Below are positions 46,757 through 54,854 of a stretch of DNA of 64,000 nucleotides, one piece after another. Source of the DNA: Candidatus Paraprevotella stercoravium (GTDB taxonomy: Bacteria; Bacteroidota; Bacteroidia; Bacteroidales; Bacteroidaceae); contig CALUIU010000003.1 in assembly GCA_944320795.1 (NCBI GenBank), forward strand, positions 62,001 through 126,000, given 5' to 3'. The notes beneath the pieces were generated by a model. The model was given only the letters and a program-made list of their open reading frames with translations. It was not told where the DNA came from and searched no databases. Each line of letters opens with the position of its first letter. Within the stretch, counting starts at the first letter, position 1. The translations under genes were made by a program, and so were the position numbers.

Positions 46757-46930
46757 CACGGAAAACAGAAAATTAATGAAGCCGCTGCCTGATAGAACTT
46801 CCGGGGTCTTTAGTAGTGTTTTGCCCCCGGAAGGGGCAGTGGCTTTTTCAGTATTGAAAAAAATCCCGGTCAAATAAAGGCAAAGTCGGAGGATAGAGAG
46901 AAGCATGCAGCCCTGGGGCTGCTTTTTAAT
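46757..46930 (+). ncRNA. Candidate structured leader or small RNA upstream of ccsBA
   Basis: A transcript of about 170 bases is bounded by its own promoter and by a terminator. It folds into a long bulged hairpin: outer stem 46781-46789 with 46835-46843 (one G-T pair), an 8-base bulge (46790-46797), inner stem 46798-46806 with 46825-46833, and an 18-base loop. A second A/T hairpin (46844-46850 with 46855-46861) follows. I do not recognise a known riboswitch, 6S RNA, SRP RNA or RNase P pattern. A 33-residue frame (46776-46877) overlaps the hairpin and is probably incidental. Confidence 0.5.
46907..46927 (+). terminator. Intrinsic terminator immediately before ccsBA
   Basis: GCAGCCC (46907-46913) pairs with GGGCTGC (46916-46922) and is followed by five T. 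It lies 12 bases before the ATG at 46940, so ccsBA can be expressed only by read-through of this site. Confidence 0.7.
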
Positions 46931-46939
46931 TGCAGAAGT

Positions 46940-49522
46940 ATGAACTGGAAGAAATTATCATTTGGTGGTTTATGGGTGTTGGTCGTTGTGCTGGCTGCGG
47001 CCACTTTTGTTGAAAAGTCGTTCGGAACAGATTTTGTGGTCCGTCATGTGTATCATTCCTGGTGGTTTGTCCTGTTGTGGGGATGGGTCGCTTTTTCCGG
47101 TTGCGCAGTCTTGTTACGTCATAAGTTTCGTGGGGCTCTGATTGCTTTGCATGCTTCGTTGCTGCTGATTCTTTTGGGGGCTCTGCTGACATTTCTGACG
47201 GCACGTCGAGGAGTGGTGCATTTACGGCAAGGAGTGCCGGCAGATTCTTTTCAGGAAGAAACGCTCCACGGTAAGGTTACTGCTCGTTTACCCTTTACGA
47301 TGAGGCTGGAACAGTTCTCGGTGCGCTATCATCCCGGTTCTGAGATGCCCGCCGACTATGAAACCTCTTTTACGATTCAAGAAGATGTGACCGGAAGTCC
47401 GGTTTTCGGGACTGTTTCCATGAACCGTATCTTTTCCTATCGGGGCATCCGTTTTTATCAGACTTCTTATGATGCCGATGGGAAAGGGAGTTATCTGAGC
47501 CTTAATGAAGACTGTTATGGTATTCCGGTGACCTATGCCGGATATTTCCTGCTATTTGTTTCGCTTATCTGGATGCTTTGCGATCGGAAAGGCGGTTTCC
47601 GGACTCTGTGGCGCAATCCTCGTCTGCATCGCCTTATGATGCTTTGTTGTTTGTTGGTGCCGACTTCGGAAGTATGTGCCCTACCTACATTGCGTGAGGA
47701 CCGGGCGCAGGAGTTCGGACAGTTGCTGGTGTCCTATCAGGGACGGGTGTGTCCCATGCAGACTTTGGCTTTGGATCTGGTGCGTAAGTTGCACGGCAGT
47801 GACCGTTATCAGCATTATTCGGCCGAACAGGTTATGGCCGGACTTCTTTTTTATGCCGCCGAATGGGATGCCGAGCCGTTGGTGCGTGTGAAGGATGCCG
47901 GTTTGCGGCAGGCTTTGCAGTGTGGGAAATATGTGTCGGTGAATCAGTTGGTGCAAAGAGATGTATCGAAGGATATATTGGGAGATGTATCGGGGAATGT
48001 ATCGGAGGGGAGTTATGTGCTCCAACCTTATGTGGAGGCATATTATCAGGGCAAGCACAGCAAACTGAATAAAGCGGCTGTGGAGTTGGATGAGCGTTTG
48101 CAGCTTCTGGCTCTGTTGCGGCAGGGAAGTATGATGCGTGTATTTCCTATGGCTCAATCGGGAGATTTGTCAAAGAGGCAATCCGTAGAACAGTCTGAGG
48201 ATATGGTTGAAAGGATGTCTTTAGGAGGGACTGTCGGGCTGTCTTGTGAGAAGTCCGGTGGTAGATCGTCTTGTGAGAGGACTTGTGGAGAGATACGTTG
48301 GTACAGTCCCGTGGATTCTTTGCCTGCTGGCACACCACGGGAGCAGCAGCTTTTTGTGCGCGAAGCTTTCAGCTGGCTTTACGAGTACGGCGTGCGTGGG
48401 GGAGATGATGTTGTATTGCGGGATATGCTTTCCAAAATCAAAAACTATCAGAAACGGTTTGGCGGAGATTCTGTGCCCGATCCGTTTCGTCTGCGTGCCG
48501 AACATTGGTACAACCGCTTTCCGGTGGTCGGTATGCTTTATAGGATAAATCTTACGGTGGGGCTGGTTCTGTTTCTGACTCTGATTTTTTCTCTGTTGAA
48601 AAACCGTCCTCTTCCTTATGTCCGTAATCCTTGGATGCGGGGTGGGGTATGGGTGTTGTTGGGTGGAGTTTTCGCCCTGCTGACAGCGCATATTGCGCTC
48701 CGTTGGGTGATTTGCGGTCGCCTGCCTATGGGAAACGGTTATGAAACGATGCTTCTTCTGGCGTGGCTGGTGCTTCTTCTGGCCCTGCTGCTGTATCGTA
48801 TCTTTCCGGTTCTGGTTTCGTTTGGTTTTCTTCTTTCCGGTTTCTTTCTGCTGGTTTCCGGACTTTCGCAGATGGATCCCGTCATGACGCATCTGATGCC
48901 TGTGCTCTCTTCGCCTTTGCTCAGCATTCATGTGTCGCTTATCATGAGTGCTTATGCCTTGTTATCTTTTACCGCATTGTGCGCCCTTGTGTCGCTGTTG
49001 CTTTTTGCCTTGCGGTGGGGGAAAACCGTCGGGGGAGCGCTGATTGTTCAAGATTCGTCGGGTGAGTGTTCGCTATATTCTCGCTTGCTTTCTTTATGGA
49101 GGACTGCTTTCCGTTCGGGCCCTATCCGTTTATCGGGTGAAGGGGAATTGCCGGAGTGTCGTTTGTCGGATGAAGGCCGTATGCCGGAGGGCCGGTTGCC
49201 GGAGTGGCGTCTGGCCGAGCGACAGGAATCGCTGTTGCTTCTTTCGCGTCTGTTCCTTTATCCCGGCATTGCTCTGTTGGCTGCCGGAATCTTTGTGGGT
49301 GCCATTTGGGCGAATGTTTCCTGGGGGCGCTATTGGGGATGGGATCCCAAAGAAGTGTGGGCGCTGATCAATCTGCTGCTTTATGCCGTGCCGTTGCACG
49401 GATTCCGTGCGTTCCGTTCGCCGGTGCGTTATCATCTTTATCTGCTGTTCTGTTTTCTGACGGTATTGATGACCTATATCGGTGTGAATTATTTCTTGGG
49501 GGGCATGCACAGTTATGCCTGA
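46940..49522 (+). CDS. Cytochrome c maturation protein, ResB-CcsA fusion
   Basis: This 860-residue inner-membrane protein fuses ResB-like (about 1-250, four hydrophobic segments with a periplasmic domain) and CcsA-like (about 520-860) parts of the system II heme lyase, which moves heme and ligates it to CxxCH motifs. The CcsA tryptophan-rich motif WGWDPKE (799-805) and conserved His820 (VPLHGFR) are present. Two loops hold degenerate repeats: DVS-containing units near residues 335-356 and LPEGRLPEWRL-like units near 732-755. It can serve the heme-c lipoproteins encoded upstream. Confidence 0.9.
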   Translation: MNWKKLSFGGLWVLVVVLAAATFVEKSFGTDFVVRHVYHSWWFVLLWGWVAFSGCAVLLRHKFRGALIALHASLLLILLGALLTFLTARRGVVHLRQGVPADSFQEETLHGKVTARLPFTMRLEQFSVRYHPGSEMPADYETSFTIQEDVTGSPVFGTVSMNRIFSYRGIRFYQTSYDADGKGSYLSLNEDCYGIPVTYAGYFLLFVSLIWMLCDRKGGFRTLWRNPRLHRLMMLCCLLVPTSEVCALPTLREDRAQEFGQLLVSYQGRVCPMQTLALDLVRKLHGSDRYQHYSAEQVMAGLLFYAAEWDAEPLVRVKDAGLRQALQCGKYVSVNQLVQRDVSKDILGDVSGNVSEGSYVLQPYVEAYYQGKHSKLNKAAVELDERLQLLALLRQGSMMRVFPMAQSGDLSKRQSVEQSEDMVERMSLGGTVGLSCEKSGGRSSCERTCGEIRWYSPVDSLPAGTPREQQLFVREAFSWLYEYGVRGGDDVVLRDMLSKIKNYQKRFGGDSVPDPFRLRAEHWYNRFPVVGMLYRINLTVGLVLFLTLIFSLLKNRPLPYVRNPWMRGGVWVLLGGVFALLTAHIALRWVICGRLPMGNGYETMLLLAWLVLLLALLLYRIFPVLVSFGFLLSGFFLLVSGLSQMDPVMTHLMPVLSSPLLSIHVSLIMSAYALLSFTALCALVSLLLFALRWGKTVGGALIVQDSSGECSLYSRLLSLWRTAFRSGPIRLSGEGELPECRLSDEGRMPEGRLPEWRLAERQESLLLLSRLFLYPGIALLAAGIFVGAIWANVSWGRYWGWDPKEVWALINLLLYAVPLHGFRAFRSPVRYHLYLLFCFLTVLMTYIGVNYFLGGMHSYA

Positions 49523-49548
49523 AAACGGAGTTACTCCGCTTTCAGGCA
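49516..49548. terminator. Convergent terminator built from both coding ends
   Basis: A 15-base stem with one mismatch (49516-49530 with 49534-49548) has a 3-base loop. The left arm overlaps the end of ccsBA and the right arm the end of the minus-strand methyltransferase gene. Confidence 0.65.
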
Positions 49549-50985
49549 TTCTAGAATGATGTGTTGTTCGTTTTTCAGGGTGGTGATGAACAGATAACGG
49601 TCGCCACCCTCTTTTATTTTCAGTTTCTTGCGGAGCTCCTGTACCGTTGACGGGAAGTTCCGGATGGTGATGTTCGCCTGCGGAATTTCTCGGGCGATTT
49701 GTTTCAGGTCTTGCTTGCCGAAGGAGCGGCATCCGGTGATGCGGAAGCGCCGTCCCGGGAAATCGGCACACAGCGTGTCGGAGGTGTACAGATGACTGTT
49801 CGGGTGCAGTTTGCGGACACCGAAGCGTGCGCACAGACATTTGTAGGCTCCGGCCTTGAGCAGTGACGTGTTCGGTTCATAGAGATATGTGCCCGGCTGG
49901 TCGGTATAGACCGCTTCGGCCATGGCTTCCTCCTGTGCGGTATATTCGAAGGTCTGCTGTTCTCCCTTCTGGAGATTGATGCAGAAGATACGCGTTTCTG
50001 CAGGTTTCTTTATGACGACGCTTTGCTTTGAATTTGAAGTCGTGCTTGCACCTTCAAGCTTGCTCTCGGAAGTGTCTTTGGAAGTGTCTTCGAGAGTGCT
50101 TTCAGCCTTGTTTTCGGAAATGTTTTCAAGCTTGTTCTCAGAAACTTCTTCAGTTTTGTCTGTTTTTGAATCCGGGTTATTGCCTGTTTCTTGTCTTTTT
50201 TCCGCTGTAGCCATTTCGGCTATATTTTCTGCATCTTCGGAGGACAGGACCAGAAGCAGTTCCTTGCATTCGTTGTCCACGCTCACCACATGCACCTCGC
50301 TTACCCCTTTCAGTTCCTGAAGCGCCTGATGAATATCGAGCATGGGCGACAGCTTGGCCATGCAGAAGCGGCTGCACGAACGTATGCGTTCCTGAATGGC
50401 CGTCAGATCGGGAGTACAGTCGCTGAGAGCCACGGTTTTCTTGCCTTGTCCGTCGCGCCGTGCCGGATCGATAAAGACCAGTGTGAAGGGGGCTTTCTCT
50501 GGCAGTCGCTCCACTCCGTCGCCGTGGCATACTTCTGCCTGTTCCAGTCCCAGTACCTTCAGGTTGTGTCGTGCAATGCGGCAGAGCACTTCCTGCTGTT
50601 CGATGTAGCAGGCATGGTCGAAGAGCGGAGCCAGATAACTGAAGTCAATACCGAAACCGCCGGTCATGTCCGCCATGCTCAACGGATGGTTTTGATTATT
50701 GCTCCCGGGATTTTCCAGGCCCTGCAACAGGCGGCGCACCACCTGCTGTTTGTATAGCGCGGTGGTCTCGGAGGAGCACTGCTCCATGGAGATGCGCGGC
50801 GGATAGACGAGCTGCGGATTCTCCGCCCAGAGCGGCAGTTTCTTCCGTGCCGTCTGATAGCCCTCAATCTGAGTGAGTGCCTCTTTCAGGTCCACATTCG
50901 GACTGTCGGGCCGTTTCAGGGCCAGTTTGCGGACATCATCCTGCGCATGACGGCGGATAAAGTCCCACATATCCTGATGAAACAT
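49531..50985 (-). CDS. Class I SAM-dependent methyltransferase with THUMP-like domain
   Basis: This 484-residue cytosolic protein has an N-terminal helical part, a Rossmann methyltransferase core (ADMTGGFGIDFSYLAP for SAM binding, FIDPARRD as the catalytic-loop motif) and a C-terminal THUMP-like region. The two are separated by a linker of about 65 residues (encoded near 50030-50200) rich in Ser, Glu, Asn and Lys with repeating SENKxE and TSESKLE units. An RNA substrate is probable from the domains. The start at 50985 (MFHQDMWDF) removes the 64-base overlap with the upstream gene. Confidence 0.8.
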   Translation of the reverse strand: MFHQDMWDFIRRHAQDDVRKLALKRPDSPNVDLKEALTQIEGYQTARKKLPLWAENPQLVYPPRISMEQCSSETTALYKQQVVRRLLQGLENPGSNNQNHPLSMADMTGGFGIDFSYLAPLFDHACYIEQQEVLCRIARHNLKVLGLEQAEVCHGDGVERLPEKAPFTLVFIDPARRDGQGKKTVALSDCTPDLTAIQERIRSCSRFCMAKLSPMLDIHQALQELKGVSEVHVVSVDNECKELLLVLSSEDAENIAEMATAEKRQETGNNPDSKTDKTEEVSENKLENISENKAESTLEDTSKDTSESKLEGASTTSNSKQSVVIKKPAETRIFCINLQKGEQQTFEYTAQEEAMAEAVYTDQPGTYLYEPNTSLLKAGAYKCLCARFGVRKLHPNSHLYTSDTLCADFPGRRFRITGCRSFGKQDLKQIAREIPQANITIRNFPSTVQELRKKLKIKEGGDRYLFITTLKNEQHIILECLKAE

Positions 50986-50990
50986 AGGTT

Positions 50991-51665
50991 CTATTTTATA
51001 GGTTTGTAATAAGCTTTGGCTTGTGCCCGGGTGATGAGGTTGAAGTGCCACCACTCGGTGCGCAGCGGCTTGAATCCCGCCTGTTTCATGACGGAGCGCA
51101 GCAGTTCGCGGTTGCGCTTGGCTTCGGCGGAGATTACTTTCTGCTGTACGAGTTGCGCCTCACGGTCGATGTGCGCTTCCGGTCCCAGATGATCGATGAG
51201 CGTTCCCATCGGGATACTGTCTCCTTTCTCGTCGGCCAGTGTCAGATCCACCGCCATGCCGTAGTTGTGCATGCCCCCTCCGTTTTTGGGATTGCTCACA
51301 TAGATGTTTTTCGGTGTGCCGGCCACCACGTTCCACATGATCTGTTGGATGTGCATGGGGCGCGCGGCATCGTACACCTTCAGCGTGAGTTCCGGATGCG
51401 ACTTTTTCAGGATCTGCTGTGCCTTGGCCAGCGCTTTGGCGGCCTTGGGATGGAGATAGGCTTCTTTGAGATCCTTGTAGAGCACCCGACCCGTGAAGTT
51501 GTCGGCCCGTGCGTACATCAGACTTACCGGAATATCCGGAGCTAGTTCGTGAATGTCCACCAGTCCCTGACGGGCCATTGCTTGTGCGGTGGCACTGGGT
51601 TGCTGCGCCTGAAGGGTGCATGTAAAGACACCCGTCAGCAGAAATGATATCAGGATGCGAATCAT
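50991..51665 (-). CDS. D-Ala-D-Ala dipeptidase (M15D, VanX/DdpX-like), exported
   Basis: This 224-residue zinc peptidase has a signal peptide (to about LQAQ, residue 21) and the VanX-type sites: GGMHNYGMAVDL with His133 and Asp140, and EWWHF with catalytic Glu204 and His207. It would hydrolyse D-Ala-D-Ala in the periplasm, recovering peptidoglycan-derived dipeptide. No vanH or vanA is nearby, so vancomycin resistance is not suggested. It lies between the phosphoethanolamine-transferase-like gene and the methyltransferase gene. Confidence 0.9.
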   Translation of the reverse strand: MIRILISFLLTGVFTCTLQAQQPSATAQAMARQGLVDIHELAPDIPVSLMYARADNFTGRVLYKDLKEAYLHPKAAKALAKAQQILKKSHPELTLKVYDAARPMHIQQIMWNVVAGTPKNIYVSNPKNGGGMHNYGMAVDLTLADEKGDSIPMGTLIDHLGPEAHIDREAQLVQQKVISAEAKRNRELLRSVMKQAGFKPLRTEWWHFNLITRAQAKAYYKPIK

Positions 51666-51710
51666 AAGATTTGGCTGTTTTTACCGGTTATCATATGGAA
51701 TATAATGCCG

Positions 51711-53246
51711 TCAGTTTTTGTTTCCGGCAAAGATATCCTTTTCCTGGTCATAAACCGGGCTGTCGATACCCAGGAAGGACAGGACGCTGTGGAACACGTG
51801 ATACTGTCCTACCTTCTGGTCGGGACGTATCTTCAGGTTCTTGTCCGAGGTCCACACGATGAACGGGATTTCAATTTGTTCCTTGGGGGCTACGGCCATG
51901 GGGACACCGTGCATGTAGAGGTTTCCCTCGCCGAGCGACTCGCCGTGATCCGACACGAAGAGCACGCAGCTGCGTCTTTGCGGGACGTCCTTCAGCATCT
52001 CTATGACGGAGTGCACCAGATAATCCGTGTAGACGATAGTATTGTCGTAGGCATTCATCAGCTCCTTGGGGTTGGCCTTGGCCATCTCTACCGTGGTGCA
52101 TACGGGCGTGAAGACTTCGAACTTGGCCGGATACTTCTTGTTGTAGGTCGGGCCGTGGCTGGTGCTGGTGTGCAGAATCACGAGCATCTTGTCCTTGGTG
52201 CAGGAGAGGATCTCCTCCTTCAGTCCGGCCAGCAGGATCTCGTCATACTTGCCGTCGGCTTCGGGATTCATCTTCTGCAGATCCTTTGCCTTATAGTATT
52301 TGTCGATATGTACGGGCGGTTCTCCCCAGTTGGTGGTGCGCCACGTCACGTCCACCCCGTTGCGGAACAGATAGTTCGGCAGGATTTCATACAGCTTTTT
52401 CGTGGGCTTGTGGTCCAGTATCGCCTTTACTCCGGCCGTGGTATAGGTAGCCGCGGCTTCGGCCATGAGCGCCGTCACACTGTCCTTCTCGAGCAGCGGA
52501 TTCGTGGGTTTACCGTATCCGTAGAGCGAGAAGTTCTCTCTTCTTGCCGACTCGCCGATGATCAGCACGCACACATCCTTTCCGGGAGTGGCGATCCGGG
52601 CGTCGGGTAGCGGGATGGCCTTGCGGTTTCTCTTCTTCTCCGCGTTGTAGAATCGGATGGAGTTTACGGTGTACGACCAGGGCATGAGCAGGCTGCCCAG
52701 CTTCGTGGCGTGGCGGTCAATCCAGGGCCAGTTTGTCATGTTACCGAATGCGATGAGGAGGGCCAGGGCGAGCGACAGTCCCGCGCCGGCGAAGAAACGC
52801 TTCGGCTTGCCATAGTCCGTTTTCTGCACGAACAGATACACCGCGGGAAGGATTCCCAGGAAGAGGATGTAAAGAAGCGCCTGCCCCGAGAAGAAGCCTG
52901 AGGCCTCGGAATACTGTGTGTTGAACACGTTGCCCATCATCTTGTCGGTGACCAGCACCTGATACGTGTTGATGAAATACAGGCAGACGGCATTCCCCAC
53001 GAAGAGCAGCGCCAGCAGGCATTTGCCCACGATGCGCCCCAGATACAATACCAGTGTGTAGAAGAAGAAGTTCAGGGCCAGCATCAGCACGACGAGGCTT
53101 ACGGTGATGAGCACCCCGTTCAGGTCGGCCTTCACATTGTCCGTCACCAGGCGGAAGAAGGCCCAGTGGTAAGCGATGAGTGTAAATACACTCAGAACGG
53201 CCGACATGACCGTCAGCGAAATCTTGTTTTTCAGAAAATCTGCCAT
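51711..53246 (-). CDS. Phosphoethanolamine transferase-like membrane sulfatase-fold enzyme
   Basis: This 511-residue inner-membrane enzyme has five N-terminal helices (to about residue 165) and a periplasmic alkaline-phosphatase-superfamily domain. Metal and nucleophile sites are GESARRENFSLYGY with Glu232 and Ser233, SDHGE (Asp433, His434), His446 and His482. The usual nucleophile of EptA/MCR enzymes is Thr; Ser is used here. Such enzymes add phosphoethanolamine to lipid A or other glycolipids and can lower cationic-peptide sensitivity. Its start overlaps the upstream PHP-domain gene by 16 bases. Confidence 0.85.
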   Translation of the reverse strand: MADFLKNKISLTVMSAVLSVFTLIAYHWAFFRLVTDNVKADLNGVLITVSLVVLMLALNFFFYTLVLYLGRIVGKCLLALLFVGNAVCLYFINTYQVLVTDKMMGNVFNTQYSEASGFFSGQALLYILFLGILPAVYLFVQKTDYGKPKRFFAGAGLSLALALLIAFGNMTNWPWIDRHATKLGSLLMPWSYTVNSIRFYNAEKKRNRKAIPLPDARIATPGKDVCVLIIGESARRENFSLYGYGKPTNPLLEKDSVTALMAEAAATYTTAGVKAILDHKPTKKLYEILPNYLFRNGVDVTWRTTNWGEPPVHIDKYYKAKDLQKMNPEADGKYDEILLAGLKEEILSCTKDKMLVILHTSTSHGPTYNKKYPAKFEVFTPVCTTVEMAKANPKELMNAYDNTIVYTDYLVHSVIEMLKDVPQRRSCVLFVSDHGESLGEGNLYMHGVPMAVAPKEQIEIPFIVWTSDKNLKIRPDQKVGQYHVFHSVLSFLGIDSPVYDQEKDIFAGNKN

Positions 53247-54454
53247 TTGAAAATCAGTTTATGGAATAATACGACTGTTCCGCCGCAGAGGGCCAGAACC
53301 AGGAGATTGAAAAGCACCGTGAGCGGAATGTTTACGGTGTGCGCCGGCTGGCGGTAGGGTGTTTCCGACACGGAGGCGTCATATCGTGCAAACGGATTCG
53401 AATAGATCACCTCTCCTTCGGGGAACCAGGCCGTGACCCTTACGTAAGGGTCCTGCGGCTTCATGTCGTAATGGGCCCGGTCGGTGTGGCGCGCTACGGC
53501 CAGTGTGGTGTGATCCTGTCCGGTAAACTTGATGCTGTCTGCCGTGCGCGACAGGGCGATGAACACGGTGGCGCTGTCCAGACCTATATTCCGGATATAG
53601 GGCAGGTTCTTGTTTTTGGCATATTTCACCTGCCAGTCTCCGTGTCCGTAATCCGGCACACGCATGGAGTAGTAGCCTCCCGAGAGCAGTGTTTTCTTGA
53701 TGTCTTCGTATTTTGCAGAAGGGCAATACAAAAAGTTACACCGTACGGCAATCTTCTTCGTGCGGTCGGGATAGTGCAGATCGTCGTTGGCCAGTCCGAA
53801 ACTGTATCTTCCGGCGCTGAGGGCCCAGTCCCAGTATTCGTTTTCGGTGCTCTTGCCGCTGTCCAGTTCCATAATCCTGTATCCGGACAGACGGATCATA
53901 TGCGCCCGGCAGGTACCGATCGTTCTCAGCGGATGATTCATCTGGATGAAATCGGACTCCGCGCCGAGCAGATCGAGCTGAAACTGCTTTTGCGATGCCA
54001 GAACGGGGAGGAGATGGTCGAAGCGGTTCACCTCTCGGCATCCGAACACCAGCTTGTGGTATTTGAACAGGTTGATGCCGTGCTCATACACATTCACCTG
54101 CAGGGCGGTGTCGTAGGGATGCGCCGTGAGCTCGTTGTGGTTGGAAAAGGTGACAATGTCATAGCCGAACTTGCGGTATGCTTCATCTGTTTCCTTGGGC
54201 CAGTACTCGCATTCGTTGAAAATACCCTTTACCCGGGTATGCGTATGGAAATTAGCCCTTTTCCAGGAAACGGAGTCTGCACCTTTCAGGGCGGCATAAG
54301 GATTGAATATGTCCGGACCGCTGAACGGCTTGGCTTCTTCGAAATTATATACCGGACTGATACTTGTTGCAAATATTGCGAATAAGGCGATCAGTACCAG
54401 ACCAATCACTGTTTTCAGCAGTATATTTGCTGTTTTACGGAAAAAAACTTTCAT
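53231..54454 (-). CDS. Membrane-anchored PHP-domain metallohydrolase
   Basis: This 407-residue protein has one N-terminal (about 11-30) and one C-terminal (about 372-400) membrane helix with a PHP domain between them, so the catalytic part probably faces the periplasm. PHP metal motifs are NFHTHTR (His70, His72), SNHNE (His106), MNHP and ANDDLHY. PHP proteins are phosphoesterases or amidohydrolases; the substrate is unknown. It overlaps the phosphoethanolamine-transferase-like gene by 16 bases, implying linked function on an envelope phosphate ester. Confidence 0.75.
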   Translation of the reverse strand: MKVFFRKTANILLKTVIGLVLIALFAIFATSISPVYNFEEAKPFSGPDIFNPYAALKGADSVSWKRANFHTHTRVKGIFNECEYWPKETDEAYRKFGYDIVTFSNHNELTAHPYDTALQVNVYEHGINLFKYHKLVFGCREVNRFDHLLPVLASQKQFQLDLLGAESDFIQMNHPLRTIGTCRAHMIRLSGYRIMELDSGKSTENEYWDWALSAGRYSFGLANDDLHYPDRTKKIAVRCNFLYCPSAKYEDIKKTLLSGGYYSMRVPDYGHGDWQVKYAKNKNLPYIRNIGLDSATVFIALSRTADSIKFTGQDHTTLAVARHTDRAHYDMKPQDPYVRVTAWFPEGEVIYSNPFARYDASVSETPYRQPAHTVNIPLTVLFNLLVLALCGGTVVLFHKLIFKWQIF

Positions 54455-54474
54455 AATTTAAAATGATCTTATAC

Positions 54475-54681
54475 TTAATATTTTATCATTATTTCTTGCA
54501 AGTCCTTATCACAAAGATGGAATGGCATATGAATCAGCCCGATAGCATGTTCCTGGATTACGATATCAGGAACTGTTTGTGGGGGGGATAGCATAAAATT
54601 CATTTTAGTATGATTTCTATAGCTCTGAGTATTTTGCCAATTCGGTTCCGCTAAAGCCTTTTTATTTTTTATATGGCTCAT
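54475..54681 (-). CDS. Small hypothetical protein, 68 residues
   Basis: This small frame begins 44 bases downstream of an exact TAACTTTG -7 element (54725-54732, minus) and ends 20 bases before the PHP gene. The product has no membrane helix or recognisable domain and is AT-rich in codons. It could be a real small protein leading the envelope operon or simply untranslated leader. I do not recognise it. Confidence 0.3.
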   Translation of the reverse strand: MSHIKNKKALAEPNWQNTQSYRNHTKMNFMLSPPQTVPDIVIQEHAIGLIHMPFHLCDKDLQEIMIKY

Positions 54682-54724
54682 CTACAAAGTATTATGCAAA
54701 TAAGTTCACACTGTAAATGCCGGG

Positions 54725-54732
54725 CAAAGTTA
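54725..54732 (-). promoter_or_regulatory. -7 element of the envelope operon
   Basis: On the minus strand this reads TAACTTTG, an exact TAnnTTTG match. Transcription would start near 54719 and, unless the 68-residue frame is translated, would give the PHP gene a leader of about 265 bases. Confidence 0.5.
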
Positions 54733-54810
54733 CAGAAATATTTTTTAAGGAAGGTTGTTCTGAAGATTTTTTAATATCAGCAAAACAAAATATACCTGAA
54801 TCTGAGTATA

Positions 54811-54841
54811 TAAAAAAAGCAGTTACGAAATTCGTAACTGC
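54811..54841 (-). terminator. Terminator of the tRNA gene
   Basis: Eleven-base arms (54819-54829 and 54831-54841) flank a single base, so the folded stem is about nine pairs with a 5-base loop. On the minus strand it is followed by seven T, just after the tRNA. Confidence 0.85.
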
Positions 54842-54854
54842 CTGATTTTCAAAG

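Noticed and set aside
46776-46877. 33-residue frame in the ccsBA leader
   Set aside because: It overlaps a strong RNA hairpin, has no clear ribosome-binding site and no recognisable features. I treat it as incidental, although a leader peptide is not excluded.
46757-46930. 6S RNA, SRP RNA, RNase P RNA or cobalamin, TPP or SAM riboswitch
   Set aside because: The conserved sequence boxes of these classes were not found; the 5' and 3' ends do not pair as in 6S RNA.
50991-51665. Part of a vancomycin-resistance cluster
   Set aside because: Only the dipeptidase is present. No vanH, vanA-type ligase or vanRS genes flank it, so peptidoglycan turnover is the better explanation.
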